NCBI GenBank assembly: GCA_028404565.1
Contig: JAOOBR010000001.1
Span: 1 to 64,000, forward strand
Reading direction: 5' to 3'
DNA length: 64,000 nucleotides
DNA from: Pseudomonadota bacterium
GTDB lineage: Bacteria > Pseudomonadota > Gammaproteobacteria > Magnimaribacterales > D2472
The notes beneath the pieces were generated by a model. The model saw nothing but the letters and a program-made list of their open reading frames with translations. It was not told the DNA's origin and made no database searches. A program made the translations under genes and the position numbers. Within the stretch, counting starts at the first letter, position 1. Each line of letters opens with the position of its first letter. This document shows, one piece after another, positions 21,549-31,185 of the stretch.

Positions 21549-21962
21549 TTAGTTCAATTCAAGGTTTGGTGGCATATAGTTCTCATCATGCTTAGCAAAA
21601 ACTTCATCTGCATAAAAAATTCCATCAATATATTTGCCAAGGACAACAATACCTTTTCCCTCTTTAAATAAATCTGGTAACAAGCCTTCATAAATAACTT
21701 TAATAGAGTCTTCAAAATCAGTAACCTCAAAGTTTACTTTGTTTTCATCAATGAAAAAGCTATCTTTTTTTACCATGCCGCCAAGCTTAACTCTTGTATT
21801 TGCTGATAAAACAACATTTTCATCACTTTGTTTTAGTTCGCTAGGTGTTAAAAAATAATCTAGGTTTGAATTGAGCGCATACAATATTAAACCAATACCT
21901 AAACAAGAACTGCCTATAATTAGAAGAACTCCAAAAAGTCTTTTTTTTCTATCCTTCTTCAT
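21549..21962 (-). CDS. ccmE: heme chaperone CcmE
   Basis: ANTRVKLGGMV; AKHDENYMPP heme-binding His region. Confidence 0.93.
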   Translation of the reverse strand: MKKDRKKRLFGVLLIIGSSCLGIGLILYALNSNLDYFLTPSELKQSDENVVLSANTRVKLGGMVKKDSFFIDENKVNFEVTDFEDSIKVIYEGLLPDLFKEGKGIVVLGKYIDGIFYADEVFAKHDENYMPPNLELN

Positions 21963-22107
21963 TTATTTCTTTCTTGGCTTGTCGTATTTTTCTATTTAGA
22001 AGAATGATCGTAGATCCTAGGATTGTAAAAAGGACAATTACAACAATCCACACATAAAATCCATGATCACCCATGCTAAGAATATTTATTAAACTGTCTT
22101 GATTCAT
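21949..22107 (-). CDS. ccmD: heme exporter protein CcmD (52 aa, not in ORF track)
   Basis: Translated by hand: MNQDSLINILSMGDHGFYVWIVVIVLFTILGSTIILLNRKIRQAKKEINEEG; MGDHGFYVW typical of CcmD; between ccmC and ccmE. Confidence 0.88.
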   Translation of the reverse strand: MNQDSLINILSMGDHGFYVWIVVIVLFTILGSTIILLNRKIRQAKKEINEEG

Positions 22108-22109
22108 TT

Positions 22110-22838
22110 TCAAATATTTTTTACCCAGCTTTTATATTTTTCCCTTTTTAATATTTCATTCTGTGAAGAAAGAATAACTAACCCAAAAATTAGACCAATA
22201 AAAGCAACTATAGAAAACATTAAGGGATACAGCATTACTGGATCAATTGAGGGCTTGCTCGTCAATGTTATGGATGCAGACTGATGAAGTGTTGACCACC
22301 AATCAACTGATTTTTTTATTACTGGTATATTTACTACACCTATTAAAACGAGCACTGAGAAAAACTTGTCAGCTTTATCTTTATTTTCAAAAGATGCATG
22401 CAAAGAAATCAAACCAAGATACATTATGAATAAAATCAATGTAGAAGTAATTCTGGCATCCCATTGCCACCAGGTTCCCCATGTTGGTATACCCCAAATA
22501 GAGCCAGAAAATAGTGCAAAGAATGTTACGATTGCTCCAATTGGGGCGATTGATTTCGAGACATATGCAGCTAATTTGAGTTTCCAAATTAGGAAAACAG
22601 CTGAAGTAATTGCCATTACAACAAAAAGAATCTGTGCCATAAATGATGCTGGCACATGCATATAGATTATTCTGTAAGAATCGCCTTGTACTACATCAGG
22701 AGGCGTAAAAAAAAGCCCCCATACTAAAGCGCCAATATAAAGTAAAAAAAAGAATGCTAAAACAGGCTTACCGAACTTGTTAGCTATAGCAAAATAACTC
22801 TTTGGAGAGGCAAATTGATGAAAAAATTTTTTAATCAC
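22110..22838 (-). CDS. ccmC: heme exporter protein CcmC
   Basis: IIYMHVPASFMAQ; GTWWQWDARITSTLILF. Confidence 0.95.
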   Translation of the reverse strand: MIKKFFHQFASPKSYFAIANKFGKPVLAFFFLLYIGALVWGLFFTPPDVVQGDSYRIIYMHVPASFMAQILFVVMAITSAVFLIWKLKLAAYVSKSIAPIGAIVTFFALFSGSIWGIPTWGTWWQWDARITSTLILFIMYLGLISLHASFENKDKADKFFSVLVLIGVVNIPVIKKSVDWWSTLHQSASITLTSKPSIDPVMLYPLMFSIVAFIGLIFGLVILSSQNEILKREKYKSWVKNI

Positions 22839-22863
22839 AGAAATAATATATGGGTTTTTTTTG

Positions 22864-23514
22864 CTATTCCAAATGCGTTCTTAGTATAAATGAAATAACA
22901 AATGGTATAAAACTTGCTACCAGGATCATTACGCCTACTAATAGGCTCAAATGACCAACTAAACTTAAGCCCAACAAGGCTGAGGTTGTCATTTTTCCAA
23001 GAACAATTAGCACAGGAATTAAAAATGGGATTGTTATTAAAAGACCAAGAATAGAGCCTTTTTTAAGGCTAAGGGCATTCCCAAGAGAAAAGAAATTAAT
23101 AAAAATCAAATTTGAGATAACTAAACATAGCAAAGCAATTGAGCTTATCTGTATTGAGATATTCAAAGATAAGATAAATAGAAAGGCAACAAAAGCAAGA
23201 GGAATGCCAATCAATACCCAGTGAGCAAATATTTTATAAAAAACAACTTCAATGAGTTGATCATTTACAGCATATTGCTCAAGAGTACCATCTTCAAAAT
23301 CATCAGAGAAAATTAATTCAGTTCCCAGCATAGTTACCAAAAGTGTAGAAATCCAAATAAAAGATAGGTAAATTTGAGGTGGGTTATCACTATTTATATC
23401 CAAGGTTAATGGAAAAGAAATTATTATTAAAAGGAAAACTAATACAGGCCCAATCCAAGCCCTCCTCCTCTTGAAGAGCTTATACATCTCTATATAAAGA
23501 ATATCTCTATCCAT
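22864..23514 (-). CDS. ccmB: heme exporter protein CcmB
   Basis: Six-TM CcmB pattern (DDFEDGTLEQYAV). Confidence 0.9.
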   Translation of the reverse strand: MDRDILYIEMYKLFKRRRAWIGPVLVFLLIIISFPLTLDINSDNPPQIYLSFIWISTLLVTMLGTELIFSDDFEDGTLEQYAVNDQLIEVVFYKIFAHWVLIGIPLAFVAFLFILSLNISIQISSIALLCLVISNLIFINFFSLGNALSLKKGSILGLLITIPFLIPVLIVLGKMTTSALLGLSLVGHLSLLVGVMILVASFIPFVISFILRTHLE

Positions 23515-24091
23515 TTATTTTAATTTCCCTATAGTCATCTTTAAAGTCTATATGTGAAGTAAAAATAATAGTCTTATTTTTCTTTACTTCTGCTTCCATA
23601 AAGTCCTTTAGAAACTCTTTACTTTTTTGATCAAGGCCAACAAAAGGCTCATCCAGTATCAAAATATTCTCAACAGAATTTAAGACTCTTATCAAAGATA
23701 ATTTTTTTTGTTGTCCAAAAGATAAGGTACCAACAGAGTTATCAATATGCCTTCTAAGATTAAATTTTTCTAATAAATCAAGATTAAAAGAATCCAACTT
23801 CAACCCTTGAATCATTAGATTCTCTCTAATTGATAAATAATTTTTTAAATTATTTTTATGCCCAAGAAAGCAAACTTTGTCTTCATTATGATTAATTAGC
23901 TCACCTTTTGTTTGTTTTGTTAAACCTATGATTATTTTTAACAAGGTTGTCTTTCCGGAGCCATTATCTCCAGAAATTTTTACCAGTTCTCCAAAGTCAA
24001 TTACAAAACTAATATTATTAAGGATATTCCTATCATTAATTTTATAAGAAATATTTTTTGCTTCGATGAGTTTCATATCATGAAAGTCCAA
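23507..24091 (-). CDS. ccmA: heme ABC exporter ATPase CcmA
   Basis: ISGDNGSGKTTLLKIIIGLTK; LSFGQQKKLSLIRVL; ILILDEPFVGLD. Confidence 0.93.
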   Translation of the reverse strand: MDFHDMKLIEAKNISYKINDRNILNNISFVIDFGELVKISGDNGSGKTTLLKIIIGLTKQTKGELINHNEDKVCFLGHKNNLKNYLSIRENLMIQGLKLDSFNLDLLEKFNLRRHIDNSVGTLSFGQQKKLSLIRVLNSVENILILDEPFVGLDQKSKEFLKDFMEAEVKKNKTIIFTSHIDFKDDYREIKING

Positions 24092-24587
24092 TCTTTTTTG
24101 ATCTAATTATAAGTGGAGGTAAGGGTTTTTGGGGATCAATTCTTGAATATAAGCGCTTTCCGATCTCATCAAATGGTGATTTCATTACTTTTCCAATGCC
24201 GCCAATGGAAAAGTATAGATCTCTAGAGAAAAATATTCCTTGCTCTAAAGTTGGTATTTGGTTCATGGATAAAATAATTCCTTTTAGTTTTCTAAGTATC
24301 TTATTTTTATTATTAAGCTTGAACCATCCCCATGATAATTGATTTATTAAAGCCATCTTTTTAAGCGATTCTCTTGAAGACTTATTTGGGCTCGTTCCAG
24401 GTGGTAATAGAACGACCAAATTTGATGAAGAATCTGCAATAACTTTATCTATTAACTCAACTAGCTCAGTCTCCGCATCAAAACCAATACTTGTTATATT
24501 TTCAAATGAAAACGGCTTAAAAAACTTCAGTTTCTCAAGCCGTTTGTTAGATCCTATATAAATATAATTTACTAATATCTTACTCAA
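24078..24587 (-). CDS. short glycosyltransferase-2-like protein (TIGR04283-like remnant)
   Basis: NLVVLLPPGTSPNKSS, SWGWFKLNNKNKILRKLKGIILSMNQIPTLEQGIFFSRDLYFSIGGIGKVM; lacks usual N-terminus. Confidence 0.5.
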   Translation of the reverse strand: MSKILVNYIYIGSNKRLEKLKFFKPFSFENITSIGFDAETELVELIDKVIADSSSNLVVLLPPGTSPNKSSRESLKKMALINQLSWGWFKLNNKNKILRKLKGIILSMNQIPTLEQGIFFSRDLYFSIGGIGKVMKSPFDEIGKRLYSRIDPQKPLPPLIIRSKKIGLS

Positions 24588-25882
24588 ACAGATACTTTAT
24601 CAAGTGCTTGTGAAAGATCATCTTTAATATCATCCAAATGCTCTAATCCTATTGATAACCTTACATATCCAGGAGTTACTCCAGCACTTAATAACTCTTC
24701 CTCATTTAGCTGACTATGAGTTGTGCTCGCAGGATGGATCGCTAGACTTCTTGAATCTCCAATATTTGCAACATGGTAAAACATCTCGAGAGAATTGATA
24801 AATTGCTTTCCAGCCTCAATACCGCCTTTTATCTCAAATCCCATCAATCCACCACAACCACCGCTCAAGTATTTGTCAGCTCTTTCCTTAGCAAGATCAG
24901 AAGCAACAGATGGATGAGAAACTCTTTCCACTTTTGGATGGCTCATTAAGAATTTTGCAATCTCATCAGCATTTCTTGAGTGCTCTCTTATTCTTAGTGC
25001 AAGGGTTTCAAGTCCCTGAATAAACATAAATGCATTAAATGGGCTCATTGCTGCACCCATATCTCTGAGAATAGTAGTTCTTGCTTTAAGTATATAAGCG
25101 ATTGGTCCAAGAGGTTTAACAGCCTCAGTCCAAACAGCACCGCCATATGAGGGATCTGGATTATTAAGAGCAGGTTGTCTTTCTGGATGTGCTTCCCAGT
25201 CGAAATTACCGCTATCAACAATAATTCCACCAATAGATGTTCCATGTCCACCTATGTATTTTGTTGTTGAATGCATTGAAATAGCTGCTCCATGATCAAA
25301 TGGTTTACAGATTACTGGTGCTGCCGTGTTATCAACTATAAGCGGGATACCAAGAGGCTTTCCCAATGCTGCTACTTCTGCAATTGGAAAAACTTCAAAA
25401 CTTGGATTAGGTAGTACCTCTCCATAATAAGCTCTTGTGTTCTCATCAGTAGCTTTCAAGAAATTTTCTGGGTCTGATGGATCAACAAACCTAACTTCAA
25501 TTCCCATATCAGAAAAAACATTTTTAAATAAATTGAATGTGCCACCATACAAATGAGCAGATGCAACTATATTGTCACCATTAGTTGCAAGATTCTGTAT
25601 TGCAACAGTAGATGCTGCTTGACCTGAGGCAACAGCTAAAGCACCAACACCACCTTCCAAGGCAGCAATTCTATCTTCAAGAACTGCAACAGTTGGATTC
25701 ATTATTCGTGAATAAATATTACCTAGTTCTGATAAAGCAAACAGATTAGCTGCATGATCACAGTCATCGAACTGATAACTAGTCGTTTGATGAATAGGGA
25801 CTGCAACTGAGTTTGTATTTTCATCTTTTCTCCAGCCAGCATGAAGACCTATGGTTTCTGGATTAGTATAATTTTTTGACAT
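24584..25882 (-). CDS. metY: O-acetylhomoserine aminocarboxypropyltransferase / Cys-Met metabolism PLP enzyme
   Basis: TTSYQFDDCDHAANLF; SMHSTTKYIGGHGTSIGG PLP lysine. Confidence 0.9.
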   Translation of the reverse strand: MSKNYTNPETIGLHAGWRKDENTNSVAVPIHQTTSYQFDDCDHAANLFALSELGNIYSRIMNPTVAVLEDRIAALEGGVGALAVASGQAASTVAIQNLATNGDNIVASAHLYGGTFNLFKNVFSDMGIEVRFVDPSDPENFLKATDENTRAYYGEVLPNPSFEVFPIAEVAALGKPLGIPLIVDNTAAPVICKPFDHGAAISMHSTTKYIGGHGTSIGGIIVDSGNFDWEAHPERQPALNNPDPSYGGAVWTEAVKPLGPIAYILKARTTILRDMGAAMSPFNAFMFIQGLETLALRIREHSRNADEIAKFLMSHPKVERVSHPSVASDLAKERADKYLSGGCGGLMGFEIKGGIEAGKQFINSLEMFYHVANIGDSRSLAIHPASTTHSQLNEEELLSAGVTPGYVRLSIGLEHLDDIKDDLSQALDKVSV

Positions 25883-26032
25883 TTAATGTCTCCCTAAAGT
25901 TGAATATGTGTAGATTTTACTTCATTTGAAAAGCATTTAATATTACAAATCAAAAAATAGAAGAAAATATATTAAAATTTTTTAAATCTTCAAATGATGG
26001 AGTATGATAGCAATAAAAAATAAAGGTTAATC

Positions 26033-26437
26033 ATGGCAAGAAAATATGTAAATTTTAGAGTTGGGGGTTCCCCATATAAAGAAACAGATGCTTATACCGT
26101 TTGGACAAATGATCTCCTTGGTAAAGTGATAGCAAGTAAAACTATTATTCAACCAGGTCAGTCAACAGAGGGTCATAAGCTTATAGATTCTGATGTTGTC
26201 TACGTCGTTGTGAATGGTCGCGGAAGAATGGAAGTTGTTGAATATATGAATTCTGAAGAAGGTCATGGCGGTGATCCATCTTATGGTGTCGAGCATCAAG
26301 ATTCATATGATTTAGTTGCTGGAGATGTAATTCTTGTTCAGTCAGGAGATTACGTTAAAGTATCAAATAAATCAGAGCATGATCAACTGGCTTATTTAAG
26401 AATCTTCGATCGTGAAGGTTGGCGTGATAAAAAATAA
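26033..26437 (+). CDS. cupin-like domain protein
   Basis: PGQSTEGHKLIDSDVVYVVVNGRGRM...VAGDVILVQSGDYVKVSN. Confidence 0.6.
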   Translation: MARKYVNFRVGGSPYKETDAYTVWTNDLLGKVIASKTIIQPGQSTEGHKLIDSDVVYVVVNGRGRMEVVEYMNSEEGHGGDPSYGVEHQDSYDLVAGDVILVQSGDYVKVSNKSEHDQLAYLRIFDREGWRDKK

Positions 26438-27242
26438 GAAAAATCTATTCTTTCTCAGCGTTGTTTTTCTTTTTAATATCGATACATACGCTGATAAAAA
26501 TTTAGAATCACTTATGTCTGTTCTTTACTCTCAGACATCTGGTGAGATTAAAGCTACTTTTGTTCAGACGTATAACACCGCGACTCAACTTCTGGATAAA
26601 GCTATTAATACTGGAGATTGGGATGCAGTTCTTGAATCTGACGGTAAGTTGGATAGATCACCTGCAATAATCTTAGATGTTGATGAAACTGTATTAGATA
26701 ACACTCCATTTAATGCAAGATCTATCATGAATCATACCAACTATCCTGAGGGATGGGATGAATGGATATATGAAGAAAAAGCAACTTTGATTCCTGGGGT
26801 TAAAGATTTCTTGCTGAACGCCCAAAAAAGAGGTGTAAAAATCTTTTATGTCACTAATCGAAGAAATGTTTATGAAGAAGCTACAAAAAATAATATTAAA
26901 AAACTCGGGCTGCCATTTGATGATGATGTTGATGTGCTCCTAACACGGGGTGAAAATGGTTGGGGTTCAAGTAAAGCCTCAAGAAGATCATATGTTTCTG
27001 AAAATCACAGAGTAATAATGATGTTCGGTGATAACCTTAATGATTTCTTCGATCTTCCTGACAAAGCTAATTATGTTACTAGAAAAGAGTCTGTTCTTGA
27101 ATATGAGAATATGTGGGGTAACAAGTGGTTTATGCTAGCCAACCCTGTCTATGGCCATTGGGAACAATCTATATATGGATTTGAACTGCTTGATGAAGAG
27201 TCAAAAACAAAAGCAAAATTAGAAAATATTAGAGTTAATTGA
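26412..27242 (+). CDS. HAD-superfamily acid phosphatase (5'-nucleotidase, lipoprotein e(P4)-like)
   Basis: ILDVDETVLDNTPF; YVTNRR; MMFGDNLNDF. Confidence 0.8.
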   Translation: MKVGVIKNKKNLFFLSVVFLFNIDTYADKNLESLMSVLYSQTSGEIKATFVQTYNTATQLLDKAINTGDWDAVLESDGKLDRSPAIILDVDETVLDNTPFNARSIMNHTNYPEGWDEWIYEEKATLIPGVKDFLLNAQKRGVKIFYVTNRRNVYEEATKNNIKKLGLPFDDDVDVLLTRGENGWGSSKASRRSYVSENHRVIMMFGDNLNDFFDLPDKANYVTRKESVLEYENMWGNKWFMLANPVYGHWEQSIYGFELLDEESKTKAKLENIRVN

Positions 27243-28224
27243 TCTGTATTTCTGCCACGATAGGCAGATGGTCTGAAATACCCTTACCTGTTAAGATCCC
27301 AAAATTTCTTGGTTTACCATCTTTAGTATCAACATTTATTTCATTTTTTAAGATATATGAGGTTTCTAAACTCATCTTTTTGTTTTTTGGAAAAACAATT
27401 GCATCTAAAAAACTCCAGGTACCATCCTGGCTATAGAAGAAAGTACCTTTACATTTTTTACATCCATCAAGATGTGACACATACCAATCATTATTAAGTT
27501 GGGAATAAATACCCAGATCTTTTTCCTCTTGTGATGTAATATTGAAATCTCCTAAAGCAATCCACTTATCATCATGAGAGTTAACAATCGCATAAAGGTT
27601 ATTTAATGCATCAATTCTTGAATTGGCACTGTTGTATGGAGCTGGAAAATGGACTACATAAACTCTTATGATTTCATTATCCAGACCAAGCTTCACCTCA
27701 AAAATTGGTCTCGAGCTTGTTACTTCAACAGAATCGGAGAATCTAATCTTAAAATTTCTTGCGCCATAAATGGGATACTTTGAAATAATAGCATTATCAA
27801 TTCCTCTATAATCTTCACCTTCGATTAAAGCAAAATCTGTATATCCAAGAGCTTCTATTTTACTGAAGAGCATACGAAGAACATTTAAATTTTCAATTTC
27901 TTGGATTGCGATAATATCTGGTTGAGATTCCCCCATAGAAATTAATAGATCTGAAATATTGGAAATCTTTTTTTGAACTACTTCCTCACTCCAATCTAAG
28001 AATAAACATTCATTTCTCCACTTAGAATTATTGACTTGCAGGCATCCCATAATATGATCATCATTGTTTTTAAATTCAATAGGTAAATAAGCTTTATCAT
28101 CTTTTCCAACATCATCCTGAGCATCAAATAAATTATTTAGATTGTAGGACATAATGGAAATCTGCTCAGCTGAAACAAAATATGAAAAAGATAAAGCTAG
28201 AAATAAAAAAACTCTAATAATCAT
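27235..28224 (-). CDS. secreted endonuclease/exonuclease/phosphatase family protein
   Basis: Signal peptide; MSYNLNNLFDAQDD; IIAIQEIEN; ALGDFNI; SDHLPIVAEI. Confidence 0.8.
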   Translation of the reverse strand: MIIRVFLFLALSFSYFVSAEQISIMSYNLNNLFDAQDDVGKDDKAYLPIEFKNNDDHIMGCLQVNNSKWRNECLFLDWSEEVVQKKISNISDLLISMGESQPDIIAIQEIENLNVLRMLFSKIEALGYTDFALIEGEDYRGIDNAIISKYPIYGARNFKIRFSDSVEVTSSRPIFEVKLGLDNEIIRVYVVHFPAPYNSANSRIDALNNLYAIVNSHDDKWIALGDFNITSQEEKDLGIYSQLNNDWYVSHLDGCKKCKGTFFYSQDGTWSFLDAIVFPKNKKMSLETSYILKNEINVDTKDGKPRNFGILTGKGISDHLPIVAEIQIN

Positions 28225-28225
28225 T

Positions 28226-28993
28226 TTAAATAATGCCTGGAATGACTGCCTTCCTATCTTTGGGATAGTTCTCTATGTTTTCATTACACCACTTATGATT
28301 TGAAATTCCTCTTGGTATGAGATTTGCAGATGTCCAAATAAAGAAGGCTAATCCAGAAGGGCTTAAGCTAGATATTGTCCACCCTAACCACTCCAGCATC
28401 TCTCCAAAATAGTTAGGAGCAGATATCTTTTCATACAGGAACCCCCTCGGAATATGATAGCCAGGACCTTTTGATTTTCTTAAATTTATAAGCATATAGT
28501 CAGATCTAACATTTATATAGAATCCAACTACAAAGATTAATATTCCTAAAATAAATGGAAAACTTGTAAGCCAACTGTTTTCATAATTTGCTATAAAAAG
28601 AATCCAAGTGCACTGAAAAAGGACATTAAAAATGTTGAAAACAAATGCTAGAAAAGCAACAAAAACAGGCATCTTTTTACCATCCATTTCTGCGATAAAA
28701 GGCCAAATTAATGTTCTATGGAAATAATGAAAAATATAAATTAATACAAAAATTGACGATACTAGGCTTAGATTTTCTCTAAAAAAAATACATAGACCGC
28801 CTATCAAGAATACAGATGGAGACTCCATAACTATCCAACCCCATCTTGCATCCATTGAAGGCCCCCAATTAGTATTGGCATGGCGTCCATATGGCGCAGT
28901 AACAAAAAAAAGATAGCAGAAAGTAATGATTGCAATACCAATCCAAAGGCTTAAAAGCAGATAGAAGTTACTAGTGAATAAATCAAAAATCAT
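28226..28993 (-). CDS. steroid 5-alpha-reductase family membrane protein
   Basis: Multi-TM; SAPNYFGEMLEWLGWTISSLSPSGLAFFIWTSANLIPRGISNHKWC. Confidence 0.75.
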   Translation of the reverse strand: MIFDLFTSNFYLLLSLWIGIAIITFCYLFFVTAPYGRHANTNWGPSMDARWGWIVMESPSVFLIGGLCIFFRENLSLVSSIFVLIYIFHYFHRTLIWPFIAEMDGKKMPVFVAFLAFVFNIFNVLFQCTWILFIANYENSWLTSFPFILGILIFVVGFYINVRSDYMLINLRKSKGPGYHIPRGFLYEKISAPNYFGEMLEWLGWTISSLSPSGLAFFIWTSANLIPRGISNHKWCNENIENYPKDRKAVIPGII

Positions 28994-29232
28994 TACAACT
29001 CCTCCGGTACAGGATCAAACCCGCACTCCCCACCAGGTCTGCACTTAATGATTCTTTTAAACCCTAAAATTATTCCTGAAAAAGCGCCAAATTTCTGAAT
29101 AGCCTCTATAGTGTATGTCGAGCATGTAGGTTGGAACCTACAATTGCTTCCAAGCATTGGTGAAAAAAACTTTTGATAAATCTTTATTAATGCAATAAAA
29201 AACTTGCCAATCATTTTATTTATTTGGGGCAA
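28993..29232 (-). CDS. yidD: membrane protein insertion efficiency factor YidD
   Basis: YQKFFSPMLGSNCRFQPTCSTYTIEAIQKFG. Confidence 0.93.
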   Translation of the reverse strand: MPQINKMIGKFFIALIKIYQKFFSPMLGSNCRFQPTCSTYTIEAIQKFGAFSGIILGFKRIIKCRPGGECGFDPVPEEL

Positions 29233-31150
29233 GAGATTCTTGTACTACTGAAGTAGTAAAGTCATCAAGTGATAATATAGATGTATCATCACTGCCAAGC
29301 CTTCTTACTGAAACAGTTCTTTCTGAAACTTCTTTTTTTCCGACAGCAATAATTATTGGTACTTTTGAGACGCTATGTTCTCTGACTTTATAGCTAATTT
29401 TTTCATTTCTTAAATCTGAATTACATCTAATATTTTTACTTCTAAGTGTTTCTGATATCTCTTTTACATAATCATCAGCTTCATCTGTAATTGAACAAAC
29501 TGTCACTTGGGTGGGAGCAAGCCATAAGGGAAGATTCCCGCTGTAGTTCTCAATTAAAATACCAATAAATCTTTCAAAAGACCCCAGAATTGCTCTATGA
29601 AACATAACTGGATTATATTTATTTCCATCCTCTGCAACATACTGAGCATCTAGACGATCAGCAAGATTGAAATCCAACTGAAGAGTTCCACATTGCCACT
29701 TTCTTCCAATAGCATCTGTTAATACAAAATCTAATTTTGGACCATAAAATGCTCCATCTCCTTCGTCTATCCTGTATTCCAATCCAAGTTTTTCGATTGC
29801 ATTTTTTAAAGACAATTCAGCCTTGTCCCAAATCTCATCAGATCCGACTCTTTGTTCTGGACGTGTTGATAGCTTAATTTCGAATTCATTGAACCCAAGG
29901 TCAGCATAGACCTTTGATAATAAATCTATAAAGATAGCTGTTTCCGACTCGATTTGATCCTCAGTAAGAAAAATATGCCCATCATCTTGTGTGAATCCCC
30001 TAACTCTCATTAGTCCATGCATGGTCCCCGATGCTTCATATCGATGACATGAACCAAATTCACATAACCTAAATGGCAGTTCTTTATATGATCTTATGCC
30101 TTGGTTATAGACTTGAACATGTCCAGGGCAATTCATGGGTTTCAAAGCATTTACTCTTTTCTCGTTTGCATGCTCTTCATCGATCTCAGTGATAAACATG
30201 TTCTCTCTATATTTATCCCAATGTCCTGATTTTTCCCAAAGCTTCCTATCTATCACTGATGGAGTATTAATTTCTTTATAATCAGCTTTCTTTTGCATAT
30301 CTGACATATATGATTTTAAAGTTGAATAAATAGTCCAACCTTTTGGATGCCAGAAAACCATTCCCGGAGCTTCATCCTGAAAATGGAAAAGATCCATATC
30401 TTTTCCAATCTTTCTATGGTCTCTTTTTTCAGCTTCCTCAATAGATTTTAGATGTTCTTGAAGCTCTTTTTCATTTCTCCATGCAGTTCCATAAATTCTT
30501 GTAAGCATTTCATTTGTAGAATCTCCCTTCCAGTATGCTCCAGAGACTTTAGTAAGTTTAAATGCTCCAATAAAAGAGAGGTTTGGTAGATGAGGTCCTC
30601 TGCATAAATCAATAAAATCTTCATCAGAATTTGTATAAATCTGAAAATTATCAGTCTGTTCTGCATCATCTATAATTTCTATCTTGAGAGTCTCTCCTTT
30701 TTGTTTAAACATTTTTTTTGCATCTTTTTCGGAGTGAAGTGATTTAACAATATTGGACTTATTTTCTAATATCCTTTTCATTTCATTCTCTATTTTTGGA
30801 AGATCTTCAACCGATATAGGTGTTTCAGTAGAAACGTCATAGTAAAAGCCGTTTTCAATTGTAGGTCCTATAGCCAATCTAGAATCTGAGTATAAATTCT
30901 TAATGGCTTTTGCAAGAACTTGGGCTGTCAATGTATGTCTCATTATCTCTAAACCCTCGTCAGATTGGATAGTAATGATAGAGACTGAAGATTTATCAGG
31001 AAGTTCGTCTAGGAGATCTCTCTGCTCACCATTCACGACAACTGCAACAGCACTTTTAGCAAGTCCTGCGCCTATTGATTTGGCAAGATCTAGGCCATTT
31101 GAACCCTTTTCAAGTTCCTTTGCTGATCCATCCGGTAAATTAATTTCCAT
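29216..31150 (-). CDS. thrS: threonyl-tRNA synthetase
   Basis: TGS, HxxxH second-domain and class II motifs (MNCPGHVQVY, RMRVRGFTQDDGHIF-like region). Confidence 0.95.
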   Translation of the reverse strand: MEINLPDGSAKELEKGSNGLDLAKSIGAGLAKSAVAVVVNGEQRDLLDELPDKSSVSIITIQSDEGLEIMRHTLTAQVLAKAIKNLYSDSRLAIGPTIENGFYYDVSTETPISVEDLPKIENEMKRILENKSNIVKSLHSEKDAKKMFKQKGETLKIEIIDDAEQTDNFQIYTNSDEDFIDLCRGPHLPNLSFIGAFKLTKVSGAYWKGDSTNEMLTRIYGTAWRNEKELQEHLKSIEEAEKRDHRKIGKDMDLFHFQDEAPGMVFWHPKGWTIYSTLKSYMSDMQKKADYKEINTPSVIDRKLWEKSGHWDKYRENMFITEIDEEHANEKRVNALKPMNCPGHVQVYNQGIRSYKELPFRLCEFGSCHRYEASGTMHGLMRVRGFTQDDGHIFLTEDQIESETAIFIDLLSKVYADLGFNEFEIKLSTRPEQRVGSDEIWDKAELSLKNAIEKLGLEYRIDEGDGAFYGPKLDFVLTDAIGRKWQCGTLQLDFNLADRLDAQYVAEDGNKYNPVMFHRAILGSFERFIGILIENYSGNLPLWLAPTQVTVCSITDEADDYVKEISETLRSKNIRCNSDLRNEKISYKVREHSVSKVPIIIAVGKKEVSERTVSVRRLGSDDTSILSLDDFTTSVVQESLAPNK

Positions 31151-31185
31151 ACAAATATCTAATTTTTTACACTATTTTAATAGTA

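Noticed and set aside
25883-26032. Possible SAM-type riboswitch upstream of metY
   Set aside because: The leader is short and AU-rich; I could not identify a conserved SAM-II/SAM-V core. A covariance-model search (Rfam) would decide.
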